Below, piece by piece: positions 36,671 through 45,243 of a DNA stretch of 64,000 nucleotides. The DNA is from Phyllobacteriaceae bacterium (GTDB taxonomy: Bacteria; Pseudomonadota; Alphaproteobacteria; Rhizobiales; Rhizobiaceae): contig JANSXT010000006.1 in NCBI GenBank assembly GCA_024742765.1, positions 1 to 64,000 of the forward strand, given 5' to 3'. Numbering within the stretch: the first letter of the stretch is position 1; the number at the start of each line of letters is the position of its first letter. Below the pieces are notes generated by a model. That model ran no database searches and was not told the origin of the DNA. It saw only the letters and a list, made by a program, of their open reading frames with translations. The position numbers and the translations under genes are program-made.

Positions 36671-37803
36671 CGGCCCGCTTTCGCCTCGTCCATGCTTTTG
36701 GGGCCCAGCGGATGATCCGCCTGCGGATAGGGATGGTGGTGATGATCATGATGGTGATCATGATCATGGTCGTGACCATGCGCATGATTGTGGGAATGAT
36801 CATGGCTGTGCACTGGCGTCCAGGGCAGGCCGTGCTCCTTGCAGAACGCCTCGTCACGACACCTGGCATCGCAATCGCCATTGCACGGACAGTTTTCCGG
36901 CGCGCCGCCCACCCCTTCCACATGATGGTGGTGGCTTTCCTGCGCCAACCCCACTTCGGCCTCGAACCCCAGAACCTGCTCGCGATATTTGCACATCTGG
37001 CAGTTCATGTTGTTGGTGCCTTCGACGATCTCGCGCACCCGCTCGACCATGGTGTCGATCACCAGTTCATGATCGTTCAGATAGCCGGCCTTGATGAAGT
37101 CGATCTCCGGATGGGCGGCCGCCACCTCGTCCGTATGGCTGTAGATGCGCTTGACCAGAACGCCGGTGAACAGGAAATAGGGAAAGACGACGATGCGCCG
37201 GTAGCCGAGCTTGGCCGCGTGTTCCAGCGCCGGCTGGACCAGCGGAAATGTCACGCCCGAATAGGCGGTTTCGCCCCAGCCAAAGCCCATGCCTTCCCAC
37301 AGCATGCGCATCACCTTGGCGACGTTGGAATTGGCGTCGGGATCGGACGCGCCGCGGCCGACGACGACCAGCATCGTGTCGTGCAGCGAATCGCCTTCTT
37401 TCCAGCCCTGCGCCTTGAGTGCCTCTTCGATACGCGCGCCGGCCGCCCGGATCATCCGCAGATCGATGCCCAGTTCGCGGCCATAATCGACAATGATGTC
37501 GCGGTTCTGTGCCTGATAGGTATTCAGGACCGACGGGATATCGTTCTTGGCATGGCCGGCGGCGAACAGCATGCCCGGCACGGCAAGCACATGATTGACG
37601 CCGCGCGCCTTGAGCGCGTCGAGCCCCTGGTGGATCACCGGGTTGGCGAATTCCAGATAGCCATAGTCGACCGGCATGTCGGGAAAGCGCTCGCGCATCC
37701 GCTCGGCCAGCGAAGCGAACTGACCGACGGCATTCTGGTTGCGGCTGCCATGGCCGCAGATCATGATGCCGTAGCGCTTGCCCGCCGGGGCATCTTCAAA
37801 CAT
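36667..37803 (-). CDS. cbiX: Sirohydrochlorin cobaltochelatase CbiX with Cys- and His-rich tail
   Basis: A 378-residue two-domain CbiX. The N-terminal half opens with GIMICGHGSRNQNAVGQF, and the second half contains the pseudo-repeat PYFLFTGVLVKRIY. It inserts cobalt early, into sirohydrochlorin. The tail has three metal-binding zones: CQMC at 268-271 (the MxCxxC motif linked to an Fe-S centre in long CbiX proteins), a CPCNGDCDARC cluster with another Cys at 321, and a run of about 17 His within residues 332-357. ATG 37803 overlaps the small upstream gene. Its presence beside cobN is unusual, since CobN inserts cobalt late. Confidence 0.95.
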   Translation of the reverse strand: MFEDAPAGKRYGIMICGHGSRNQNAVGQFASLAERMRERFPDMPVDYGYLEFANPVIHQGLDALKARGVNHVLAVPGMLFAAGHAKNDIPSVLNTYQAQNRDIIVDYGRELGIDLRMIRAAGARIEEALKAQGWKEGDSLHDTMLVVVGRGASDPDANSNVAKVMRMLWEGMGFGWGETAYSGVTFPLVQPALEHAAKLGYRRIVVFPYFLFTGVLVKRIYSHTDEVAAAHPEIDFIKAGYLNDHELVIDTMVERVREIVEGTNNMNCQMCKYREQVLGFEAEVGLAQESHHHHVEGVGGAPENCPCNGDCDARCRDEAFCKEHGLPWTPVHSHDHSHNHAHGHDHDHDHHHDHHHHPYPQADHPLGPKSMDEAKAGR

Positions 37804-37997
37804 CAGCGACCACGCTTTGAAATGGCGCGGTAGCCAAGAACGAGTCCGCCGGCGACAATCAAAAGCGCGGCGGCGGCAGCGCCCCAGCCCAGCCAGTGCG
37901 AGTGGCCGGCCACATGCTCGACATGGCCCGGATGGGCGAAGGCCGTAGTGGCGGCAAGCGAAAAGGCGGAAGCGATGGGCAGGCGGAAGCGGGTCAT
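37803..37997 (-). CDS. Small His-containing membrane protein upstream of cbiX
   Basis: A 64-residue protein with a signal peptide (RLPIASAFSLAATTAFA), a short His-rich stretch (HPGHVEHVAGHSHW), one membrane helix (AAAAALLIVAGGLVLGY) and a basic end. It resembles small HPGH-type membrane proteins of alphaproteobacteria and recalls CbtB/HupE-like metal-transport termini, but I cannot assign a family. It is the first gene of the cbiX operon and overlaps cbiX by TGATG. A role in cobalt supply is inferred from context. Its AGGAG ribosome site is partly buried in a hairpin. Confidence 0.7.
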   Translation of the reverse strand: MTRFRLPIASAFSLAATTAFAHPGHVEHVAGHSHWLGWGAAAAALLIVAGGLVLGYRAISKRGR

Positions 37998-38007
37998 GGG
38001 TCGGACT

Positions 38008-38160
38008 CCTGTCGGTTCGAGCGTTCGTCACCAACAGGTCCGTCCCGGCGCAAGCGACGGGCGATCCACGCGGCAGTTCCACCCTGACGCCCCCGGATTG
38101 GGTCGGCGCGGACGGACACCGTTCGGCCACGCGCGCGTGGCACTGCCGGCAACGGCGCGA
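38008..38160 (-). promoter_or_regulatory. Structured 5' leader of the cbiX operon (candidate riboswitch-like element)
   Basis: The RNA between the promoter at 38161-38188 and the first gene can form three strong stems. One is GCCACGC-GC-GCGTGGC, closed by CCGTT/AACGG. A second is a long-range 8-bp pairing of 38110-38117 with 38038-38045 (GTCCGTCC/GGACGGAC). A third is a 9-bp hairpin, 38030-38038 with 38008-38016, that takes in part of the AGGAG ribosome site. Canonical cobalamin-riboswitch boxes (GCCACTG, B12 box) are not found, so this is not the standard class. Cobalt or corrinoid control of translation is my inference. Confidence 0.5.
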
Positions 38161-38188
38161 CGTTAGAATTTCGCGGAATGGTGGTCAA
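38161..38188 (-). promoter_or_regulatory. Promoter of the cbiX operon
   Basis: Minus strand: -35 TTGACC (38188-38183), 16-base spacer, -10 CTAACG (38166-38161), followed by GTCGCGCCG. The -10 and the discriminator are identical to those of the riboswitch promoter in front of cobU (47357-47385). Confidence 0.6.
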
Positions 38189-38223
38189 TCGGCGGGGCGG
38201 CACAGATCACGCCAAATGCGCCA

Positions 38224-38652
38224 TCACCCGGCGGTCGGCGAGCCTTTGAGATCGAAGCCGAGCATGTTGGCGGTGCGCTCCAGAAGCCGCATCTCCTTCT
38301 GGTCGATCGCATGGTCCGCTTCGGCGATGGCGATCATGTGGTCGAGCAATGCCTTGCGGCGTTCCAGCGGCAGTTCCAGAAACACCGCCGAGGACTGGGT
38401 GTCGCTCGTCTCATAGGCATAGTCGTGCAGATATTGGTAGACACCGTCCATCGCCTCTGGATCGAGCCCGAACGCTTCGCTGCAGATGCGCTTGAACGTG
38501 TCCAACTCTTCGCCCGTGACGGTGCCGTCGGCGAGGATCATGCGGAACAGGAGCAAGAGTTCCGCCGTCAGCGCCGGATCGCTCGCCACCAGCCGCACAT
38601 TGCGCTCGCGGTCCAGCATGGACCGGATCGTGTCGATGATACCCCCTGCCAT
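38224..38652 (-). CDS. TerB family (tellurite-resistance/DjlA-like) protein
   Basis: A 142-residue all-helical TerB-like protein. It shows TAELLLLFRMILADGTVTGEELDTFKR and DHMIAIAEADHAIDQKEMRLLERTANMLGF, where the acidic residues of the two helical repeats bind metal in TerB. I start at ATG 38652 because GGAGGAG lies seven bases upstream; the frame-compatible GTG at 38664 would bury that site in the gene. Function in this organism unknown. It lies upstream of the cbiX operon promoter on the same strand. Confidence 0.88.
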   Translation of the reverse strand: MAGGIIDTIRSMLDRERNVRLVASDPALTAELLLLFRMILADGTVTGEELDTFKRICSEAFGLDPEAMDGVYQYLHDYAYETSDTQSSAVFLELPLERRKALLDHMIAIAEADHAIDQKEMRLLERTANMLGFDLKGSPTAG

Positions 38653-38722
38653 CGCCTCCTCCACCTCGGCACTTGGCGACAGCTTACAGGGATTCGCCGC
38701 AAAGGCCCAATGAGGGCGCCGT

Positions 38723-39967
38723 TCAAGAAAACCGCTCCGCCCGATAGGGCGACGGGTCGAAGCCCGGCGTCTTGCCCGTCATCATCGCGGCCACCAGCTG
38801 GCCAGCGACCGGGCCAAGGGTGAACCCTTGATGGCCATGGCCGAAATTCAGCCACAGTCCGGGCAGGCCTGGCGCTTCGCCCATCACTGGCAGCATGTCC
38901 GGAAAGACCGGGCGCGCGCCCATCCAGGCGTTCTCATCGACCGACGCGCCCAGATCGAACAGATCGCGCGCCCTGGGCATCGCACGCTCAAGCTGCACCG
39001 GCGTCGGCGGCGCATCGTGGCGGGCGAATTCAGCGCCCGATGTCACGCGGACGCCCGGCGCCATCGGCGCCAGAACGAACCCGTGCTCGTCATCGACAAT
39101 GGTGCGCGTCAGATAGCCGTTTCCGGCCGGCGCATGGTGGCGATGATAGCCGCGCTTGATGCCCATGGGCAGTTTGAGGCCGAGCGGGTCGAGCAGCGCC
39201 TTCGACCAGGGACCGGCGGCCAGAACCACGGCCTGCGCCGAAACAGGGCCATCATCGGTCTCGACACGCCACCCGGTGCCGTCGCGCCTCAGCCCGCTCA
39301 CACTGCGCTCGACGATATGACCGCCGAGGCGCTCGAACAGGCTGGCATAGGCCGCCGTCAGCGCGCCGGGGTCCGAGCAGGTCCAGGGATCCTCATAATG
39401 GACGACACCGGCCAGCCGGTCGGTCTTCAGATGCGGTTCGAGTTTGGCCAGAGCGTCCGCATCGGGCCTTGAGGCCGACAGGCCGAGCCCTTCAAGCTCG
39501 GCCAGTTCGCCGGCGACCGCGCGCAGCGCCGCGTCCGCGCGGAACACGCGCAGCCAGCCCTTTTTCGTGATCAGCTCTTCCGCACCCGCGTCGGCCGCCA
39601 GGTCGGCATGGGCGTCGAGGCAACCGGCAAAGAGCGGAATGTTGGCTTCATAGGTGCGCCGCGCCGAGCCGGCGTTCGATGCACGGAAATAGCGCCACAG
39701 GAACGGCGCGACCGAAGGCAGCGACGACAGGTGATAATGCGCCTCGGTGCGCCGGTTCAGCGCATAGGCGAGCAGTTTTGAAACGCTGCGCGGAAACAGA
39801 TAGGGATGCACGCCCTCGCGCTGGATCACGCCCGCATTGCCGAAGCTCGTCTCCCGGCCCGGTGCCCGCCGGTCGATCAGCACCACATCGGCGCCGTGCC
39901 GCGCCAGCGCGATCGCCGTCGAGACGCCGACCATGCCGGCGCCGATGACAGTGACATCGGCCTTCAC
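38723..39967 (-). CDS. FAD-dependent D-amino-acid dehydrogenase-like oxidoreductase
   Basis: A 414-residue DadA/DAO-family flavoprotein. The FAD-binding Rossmann motif is at the N-terminus (VTVIGAGMVGVSTAIALARHGADVVLIDRR). The C-terminal FAD block reads MLPVMGEAPGLPGLWLNFGHGHQGF. Members oxidise D-amino acids or N-methylated amines. A substrate such as sarcosine or D-amino acid cannot be told from sequence. It lies on the same strand as terB and the cob genes but shares no obvious link with corrin synthesis. Confidence 0.92.
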   Translation of the reverse strand: MKADVTVIGAGMVGVSTAIALARHGADVVLIDRRAPGRETSFGNAGVIQREGVHPYLFPRSVSKLLAYALNRRTEAHYHLSSLPSVAPFLWRYFRASNAGSARRTYEANIPLFAGCLDAHADLAADAGAEELITKKGWLRVFRADAALRAVAGELAELEGLGLSASRPDADALAKLEPHLKTDRLAGVVHYEDPWTCSDPGALTAAYASLFERLGGHIVERSVSGLRRDGTGWRVETDDGPVSAQAVVLAAGPWSKALLDPLGLKLPMGIKRGYHRHHAPAGNGYLTRTIVDDEHGFVLAPMAPGVRVTSGAEFARHDAPPTPVQLERAMPRARDLFDLGASVDENAWMGARPVFPDMLPVMGEAPGLPGLWLNFGHGHQGFTLGPVAGQLVAAMMTGKTPGFDPSPYRAERFS

Positions 39968-39997
39968 GACACGACTACCGGGCGATGAATGTGAGAA

Positions 39998-40219
39998 TCA
40001 ACTGGCGCCTGCTGATGTGCGGCTGGCCTCTTCCGGACCCTGCTCCAGAACGCGCAATATGTCGTCACGCGTCGACGCATCGTCCACCGGCATGCCGAGA
40101 AGCTTCATGCCCCGCAACAATTGCTGGCGCGACAATTGCTGCGCCAGTCCCGGCGTCAAAAGGACGTGCCTGATCGACTTGCGCGAATTTGTCTTCTCAG
40201 CCGCAGCGTTTTCCATCAT
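39998..40219 (-). CDS. Small hypothetical protein
   Basis: A 73-residue soluble, mostly helical protein (IRHVLLTPGLAQQLSRQQLLRGMKLLGMPV). I recognise no family. Its ATG overlaps the stop of the upstream membrane-protein gene (ATGA), which supports it as a real gene. It may encode a partner of that protein. Confidence 0.6.
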   Translation of the reverse strand: MMENAAAEKTNSRKSIRHVLLTPGLAQQLSRQQLLRGMKLLGMPVDDASTRDDILRVLEQGPEEASRTSAGAS

Positions 40220-40737
40220 TCACCCTGCTGTTCTTCCGGCGGCCCGTTGAAACCAAGGTCCGTACTAAAATAGGTGTCATAGATCGCATTGACAAGTTCG
40301 GGATACCCGCCCGGCAAGTGCTCAAGACGCAATTCATCGATGATAAGATCGAGATAGCGGACGCCTGCGGTCACCGACGCGCTGTTGGGTTTTCCGTCCG
40401 GGCCGCTTGTAAGGATGAGGTCGAGTGCCTCCTTGTAGCGCTGCAAATACCACCGGCGCAATTCGTTCAAGCGTCGCTCCTCGGCGATGGCCCGCGAACG
40501 ATCGGCAATCGTGGCACGCCATATGGCGAGCGCGAAACCCCCGACCGCGGCTGCAATCAGGGCAAATGTCCGCACATGATCGAGCGTCACGTCCGGAAGC
40601 GCCGTCAGGCCCGCAAGCACGCCGATACAGATGGCAATGACCAGCATGATCATTGCGATTACGAACTCGACCCAATAGCGGTCTGCCGAGCCCGTCGGCC
40701 GGGCCATGCGTCCGGCGCGATCGACCAAGCCTACCAC
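40216..40737 (-). CDS. Membrane protein of unknown function
   Basis: A 173-residue protein with two membrane helices in the N-terminal half (FVIAMIMLVIAICIGVLAGL; FALIAAAVGGFALAIW), followed by a soluble helical domain (EERRLNELRRWYLQRYKEALDLIL). GTG 40737 overlaps the cobO stop by seven bases with GGGGTGGA in front; ATG 40707 is a shorter alternative. It is translated with the small gene at 39998. It is sandwiched after cobO, yet nothing links it to cobalamin; it may be a two-gene envelope module. Confidence 0.65.
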   Translation of the reverse strand: MVGLVDRAGRMARPTGSADRYWVEFVIAMIMLVIAICIGVLAGLTALPDVTLDHVRTFALIAAAVGGFALAIWRATIADRSRAIAEERRLNELRRWYLQRYKEALDLILTSGPDGKPNSASVTAGVRYLDLIIDELRLEHLPGGYPELVNAIYDTYFSTDLGFNGPPEEQQGE

Positions 40738-41357
40738 TCCACCCCGATCTGCGCCTTCACGCCAGAGCGGAACGGATGTTTGACCAGTTCCATCTCGGTG
40801 ACCAGGTCGGCAAGATCGATCAGCTCGTCCTTCGCGTTGCGCCCGGTCAGGACGACATGGGTCATGGGCGGCTTTTCCTCACGCAGGAAGTCGACCACCT
40901 CTTCGACCGGCACATAGTCGTAACGCATGGCGATGTTGATCTCATCGAGCAGCACCATCTTGTTTTCGGAATCGCGGATCAGCTCCTTCGCCTTGGCCCA
41001 GGCCGCGCGCGCCATCTCGATGTCGCGCTTCTTGTCCTGGGTCTCCCAGGTAAAGCCCTCGCCCATCGTGTGAAACTCGCACAATTCGCCAAAATGGCGT
41101 TCGATCAGGTCGCGCTCGCCGGTTGCCATGCCGCCCTTGATGAACTGGACGACGGCGCATTTGCGGCCATGGGCGATATGCCGGAAGATCATGCCGAAGG
41201 CCGCGGTCGATTTGCCCTTGCCCTTGCCTGTATGGACGATGACCAGACCCTTCTCGTCGGTCTTTGTCGCCATGATCTTGTCGCGCGCCGCCTTCTTCTT
41301 GGCCATCTTGGCATTGTGGCGGGCGGCGTCGTCCTCGTGATCGTCAACCTGGTTCAT
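40731..41357 (-). CDS. cobO: Cob(I)yrinic acid a,c-diamide adenosyltransferase
   Basis: A 208-residue CobO/BtuR-type ATP:corrinoid adenosyltransferase with the P-loop HTGKGKGKSTAAFG (reverse-type Walker A) and VLLDEINIAMRYDYV. It attaches the 5'-deoxyadenosyl group to cobalt. The basic N-terminus (AKMAKKKAARDKIM) is normal for CobO. Its ATG overlaps the cobN stop (ATGA), so it is coupled to the chelatase subunit. Confidence 0.96.
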   Translation of the reverse strand: MNQVDDHEDDAARHNAKMAKKKAARDKIMATKTDEKGLVIVHTGKGKGKSTAAFGMIFRHIAHGRKCAVVQFIKGGMATGERDLIERHFGELCEFHTMGEGFTWETQDKKRDIEMARAAWAKAKELIRDSENKMVLLDEINIAMRYDYVPVEEVVDFLREEKPPMTHVVLTGRNAKDELIDLADLVTEMELVKHPFRSGVKAQIGVEW

Positions 41358-44300
41358 GTGTCGGCTCCTGACATGCGCGCAAGATCAAACTGCGCCGAAT
41401 TGGATTTCGGTGTCCAGAGGCCCCGCACGATGGCTTCGCGCAAGCGATCCGCCATCTCGGCGAGCGCGTCGGGGTTCTTGTCGGCGATGAATGACCGTAC
41501 GTCGTCATCGACCAGATAGGCCTGATAGACGGCCTCGAAATGATGGTCACGCACCGCGCCGGTGGTGGCGGCAAAGGCGAACATGTAGTCGACGGTCGCC
41601 GCCATCTCGAACGCACCCTTGTAGCCGTGGCGCATCACGCCGGCGATCCATTTGGGATTGACGACGCGGGAACGCACCACCCGGCCGATCTCGTCTTCCA
41701 GCGTGCGGATCACCGGGCGCTCGGGCCGCGAATGGTCATTGTGATAGACGGTCGGGCGATTGCCCGTCAGCATTTCGACCGCCGCGGTCATGCCCCCTTC
41801 GAACTGGTAGTAGTCGTCGCTGTCGAGCAGATCATGCTCGCGATTGTCCTGATTCTGGACGACGGCTTCCAGAGACGACAGACGCGTCTCGAACAGCCCG
41901 CGCTCGCTCGCCCCCTCGGCCCCCGCGCCATAGGCATAGCTGCCCCAGACCAGATAGGCCTCGGCCAGATCGGCCTTGTCGTCCCAGCCCTTTTCATCGA
42001 TCAGCGCCTGCAAGCCCGCGCCATAGGCGCCAGGCTTGGAGCCGAAGACGCGGAAACCCGCACGGCGGGCGGCCTCTTCATCGGATATGCCATCGGCCGC
42101 CAGCTTCGCGCGTTCCTTTGTCATCCGCGCGGCGATCGGATTGTCGGCCTCGTCCTCGTCAAGCGCTCCCACTGCGCGCACCGCCTTGTCGAACAGCGCG
42201 ATCTGGTCGGGAAAGGCGTCGCGGAAAAACCCCGATATGCGCAGCGTGACATCAACGCGCGGCCGCCCGAGCGCCGCCGGCGTGATGATCTCATAACCCG
42301 TCACGCGCCGCGATGTGCCGTCCCAGACCGGCTTGGCGCCGATCAGCGCCATGGCCTGGGCGATGTCGTCGCCGCCCGTGCGCATGTTCGACGTGCCCCA
42401 CGCGGTCAGCCCGAGCGAAGTCGGCCATTCGCCATGGTCCTGTACATGCCGCGTGACGAGAAGGTCGGCGGATTTGCGGCCAAGTTCCCAGGCGGTTTCG
42501 GTGGGCACCGCCCGGCTGTCGACCGAAAAGAAGTTGCGGCCCGTCGGCAAGACGTCCGGCCGCCCGCGCGTCGGCGCGCCGGAGGGGCCGGGTTGCACGA
42601 ACCGGCCATCGAGCGCCGTCAGGATGCCCCCGGTTTCCGCGTCCCCGCAGGCGGTGACGGACGGCAGAAGCGTGTCGCGCACATGATCGAGCGCGGCCCG
42701 CGTTCGCACCCAGTTTTCGGGGCAGTCAACATCGCCTCCGGCCAGCCCGGCGGCGAGCAGTTCGATCCGCTCCACCGTGTCGCCATTGGTACGCCATGGA
42801 TCGTCGGACTGCGCCTGAAGAATGTCGGGCTTCGGCCCCGTCCATCGCGCGGCCATGGCGCAATCGAGCGGGTCGAAGGGCTCCACGCCCGCATCCGCGG
42901 CGATCGCCCGGTGCAGGCTGTCGTGATCCGCCGAAGGCACGCGCGCCAGCGCCACGGCCAGATCGGTCAGAAGCCGGCCCTCCGGTGCTTGGCCAAAGAT
43001 GTGCAACCCGTCGCGGATCTGCATTTCCTTCAAATCGCACAGATAGGCATCGAGCTTTTCGAGCGCCGTATCGTCGGCCTCGCCCTCGCCGATCCCGGCA
43101 TCCCGGTCGAGCCCGATATCGCGCACCAGATCGAGAATGCGTGTCTTCAGGAGCCGCAGCCGGCGCGGATCGTTCCCCGCCGCCTCGTAATATTCATCGA
43201 CCAGCGCTTCGAGGTCTTTCAGCGGGCCATAGGTTTCGGCCCGCGTCAGCGGCGGCGTCAGATGATCGATGATGACGGCGCTGGTCCGGCGCTTGGCCTG
43301 GGTCCCCTCGCCCGGATCGTTGACGATGAACGGATAGATATGCGGCACCGGCCCCAGCGCGGCTTCCGGAAAGCAGGTCTCCGACAGCGCCAGCGCCTTG
43401 CCCGGCAGCCATTCGAGATTACCATGCTTGCCCATATGCACGATGGCATGGACGTCGGCGCCCTGGCGCAGGAAGGCGTAGAACGCCAGATAGCCATGCG
43501 GCGGCACGAGGTCGGGCGAATGATAGCTGTCCTTGGGATCGATATTGTAGCCGCGCGCCGGCTGGATGCCGACCAGCACATTGCCGAACCGCGTCAGCGG
43601 CAGCGCGAACCGGCCACCGGCAAAGAACGGATCACCCTCCGGCGCGCCCCAGCGCTCGGCGACTTGAATCTGATTCTCAACCGGAAGCGTTTCGAAGAAG
43701 GCGTTGTATTCGCTCAGGGAAATCGTCTCGCGCACCTCCCGGCCGTCGGTTGCGGCATTGGTCGGTCCGGCCTTGAGATGGTGGATCAGCGCGTCGCCAT
43801 CGGCGGGAAAATCACCAACGTCATACTCCTCTGCCGCCATCGCGCGCAGCACTTCGACGGTGCCCGCCGGCGTATCGAGTCCGACGCCATTGGCGAGCCG
43901 CCCGTCCCAGTTCGGATAGTTGGCGAGCACCAGCGCGACGCGCCGCTCGGCCGCCGGCGTCCGCCGCAGCCGCGCCCAGTTGGCGGCGAGATCGGCGACG
44001 AAATCGATCCGGTCCGCGACGGGCCTGTGCCGGACGATGTTGCATTGCGTCGCTTCGTCAAACGTCTCGGCGGCCTTGAACGCGATCGCGCGCGACAGCA
44101 CGCGCCCATCGACTTCCGGCAGCGCGACATTCATGGCGAGATCGCGCGCGCCAAGCCCCTGGCTGGAGCCCGCCCATGCTTCGGCCGAGCCACCCGCGAG
44201 CACCGCCTGCAGCACCGGCGCGCCAGTTGCTTCGAGCACGGTCGGCACGCGCTGCGCGCCTGGAGTCGAGACGGCAAAGCCGGTCATGTTGACGACGATG

Positions 44301-45214
44301 TCCGGCGGGCCTGTCTCGAACAGGCGCGAGACCGTGGCCGCGGAGACATCGTCCTTCAGGCTGGATATGTAGATGGGCGTCACCGCCACGCCGCGCGCTG
44401 CAAGCGCCTCCGCCAGCGCTTTGACCGGCGCCGTCTGACCGGATTGCACCAGCGCCCGGTAGAAGATGATGGCGGCGGTGGCCGTGATAGCCCCAGCTTG
44501 GTTTGAATTACCCCCCTCTGTCCCTTCGGGACATCTCCCCCACAAGGGGGGAGAGCGAAGACCTGCCTCGGCTTCAGTGTTTTGCCCGATGATGTGTGAG
44601 CCGACCGACGGTGAAGCGAACCCACTCTCCCCCCTTGTGGGGGAGATGTTGGCGAAGCCAACAGAGGGGGGTATCTCCAACACCCCCGCCTTGAGCAGCG
44701 GCACGGCCTCCGCCGCGACCGGCCGCCCCGCCAGCAGATCGTCGCACCCATCGAGAAAGCCGCGGGCATTGGCCGGGCCGCCTTCGCGCAGCAGCGCCCA
44801 GAGCCGCGCCCGGTCGTAGGCGTCCACCGTGCAATAGGGATCGAGCTGCAGGTCGGGCCGGTCGTCGCCCGGTAGAAGCGCCAATGCGAACCCGTGCGCA
44901 TCCGCTGCCGCGCGCAGCGCCTCGACCGCATAACCCCAATAGGACTGACCGCCGAGAAGCCGCGCAACGACGAGCTTCGCATGCCGGCCGGTGCGCTCGA
45001 TCCACGTATCAACGCTCATCGCATGGCGAAGCTGCATCAGATTGACGAGCCGCAGCGACGATGCGCCGCCCCGCGCCGCATGGGCCGCTGCAAGGCTCGC
45101 AAGTTCCGTGTCCGCCGCCGAAAGGACGCAGATGTCGCCGGGCGCCTGGCCGAGATCGACCGCCTCGTCCTCGCCCTCGCCGACCGAGCCCTTTTGTGCC
45201 AGCAGCAGATGCAT
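41354..45214 (-). CDS. cobN: Cobaltochelatase large subunit CobN
   Basis: A 1286-residue subunit of the ATP-dependent late cobaltochelatase (CobNST), homologous to ChlH/BchH. Conserved parts include IIFYRALVQSGQTAPVKALAEAL, the HMGKHGNLEWLPGKALALS block and TYGPLKDLEALVDEYYEA. It normally inserts Co2+ into hydrogenobyrinic acid a,c-diamide. Residues about 181-237 are not CobN: they are the in-frame translation of a palindromic repeat (44512-44673). CobS and CobT are not in this window. Genes before and after are cobW and cobO. Confidence 0.96.
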   Translation of the reverse strand: MHLLLAQKGSVGEGEDEAVDLGQAPGDICVLSAADTELASLAAAHAARGGASSLRLVNLMQLRHAMSVDTWIERTGRHAKLVVARLLGGQSYWGYAVEALRAAADAHGFALALLPGDDRPDLQLDPYCTVDAYDRARLWALLREGGPANARGFLDGCDDLLAGRPVAAEAVPLLKAGVLEIPPSVGFANISPTRGESGFASPSVGSHIIGQNTEAEAGLRSPPLWGRCPEGTEGGNSNQAGAITATAAIIFYRALVQSGQTAPVKALAEALAARGVAVTPIYISSLKDDVSAATVSRLFETGPPDIVVNMTGFAVSTPGAQRVPTVLEATGAPVLQAVLAGGSAEAWAGSSQGLGARDLAMNVALPEVDGRVLSRAIAFKAAETFDEATQCNIVRHRPVADRIDFVADLAANWARLRRTPAAERRVALVLANYPNWDGRLANGVGLDTPAGTVEVLRAMAAEEYDVGDFPADGDALIHHLKAGPTNAATDGREVRETISLSEYNAFFETLPVENQIQVAERWGAPEGDPFFAGGRFALPLTRFGNVLVGIQPARGYNIDPKDSYHSPDLVPPHGYLAFYAFLRQGADVHAIVHMGKHGNLEWLPGKALALSETCFPEAALGPVPHIYPFIVNDPGEGTQAKRRTSAVIIDHLTPPLTRAETYGPLKDLEALVDEYYEAAGNDPRRLRLLKTRILDLVRDIGLDRDAGIGEGEADDTALEKLDAYLCDLKEMQIRDGLHIFGQAPEGRLLTDLAVALARVPSADHDSLHRAIAADAGVEPFDPLDCAMAARWTGPKPDILQAQSDDPWRTNGDTVERIELLAAGLAGGDVDCPENWVRTRAALDHVRDTLLPSVTACGDAETGGILTALDGRFVQPGPSGAPTRGRPDVLPTGRNFFSVDSRAVPTETAWELGRKSADLLVTRHVQDHGEWPTSLGLTAWGTSNMRTGGDDIAQAMALIGAKPVWDGTSRRVTGYEIITPAALGRPRVDVTLRISGFFRDAFPDQIALFDKAVRAVGALDEDEADNPIAARMTKERAKLAADGISDEEAARRAGFRVFGSKPGAYGAGLQALIDEKGWDDKADLAEAYLVWGSYAYGAGAEGASERGLFETRLSSLEAVVQNQDNREHDLLDSDDYYQFEGGMTAAVEMLTGNRPTVYHNDHSRPERPVIRTLEDEIGRVVRSRVVNPKWIAGVMRHGYKGAFEMAATVDYMFAFAATTGAVRDHHFEAVYQAYLVDDDVRSFIADKNPDALAEMADRLREAIVRGLWTPKSNSAQFDLARMSGADT
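44512..44673. repeat. Palindromic repeat inserted in frame within cobN
   Basis: 162 bases (54 codons) bounded by CCCCCCTCTGTC and ACAGAGGGGGG. Each end carries a CATCTCCCCCACAAGGGGGG-type unit in opposite orientation. It is the same element as the intergenic one at 45244-45365. It encodes PLWGRCPEGTEGG-like and FANISPTRGES-like peptides and leaves the cobN frame open. The spacer between the arms is unrelated to that of the other copy. Confidence 0.88.
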
Positions 45215-45243
45215 TCAGCCGTGCACCCCCGATAGCATCCACA

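Noticed and set aside
36733-36810. Tandem repeat of ATGATC-like units
   Set aside because: It is the coding sequence for the His/Asp-rich tail of CbiX, not an independent repeat.
37998-38160. Canonical cobalamin riboswitch before the cbiX operon
   Set aside because: The GCCACTG, GGGAA and B12-box elements found at 47136-47356 are absent here, so I call it only a structured leader.
41540-44506. Open frame of 988 codons on the plus strand opposite cobN
   Set aside because: It lies fully antisense to a clear cobN gene, is rich in Arg, Gly and His as expected from reading GC-rich codons backwards, and matches no family.
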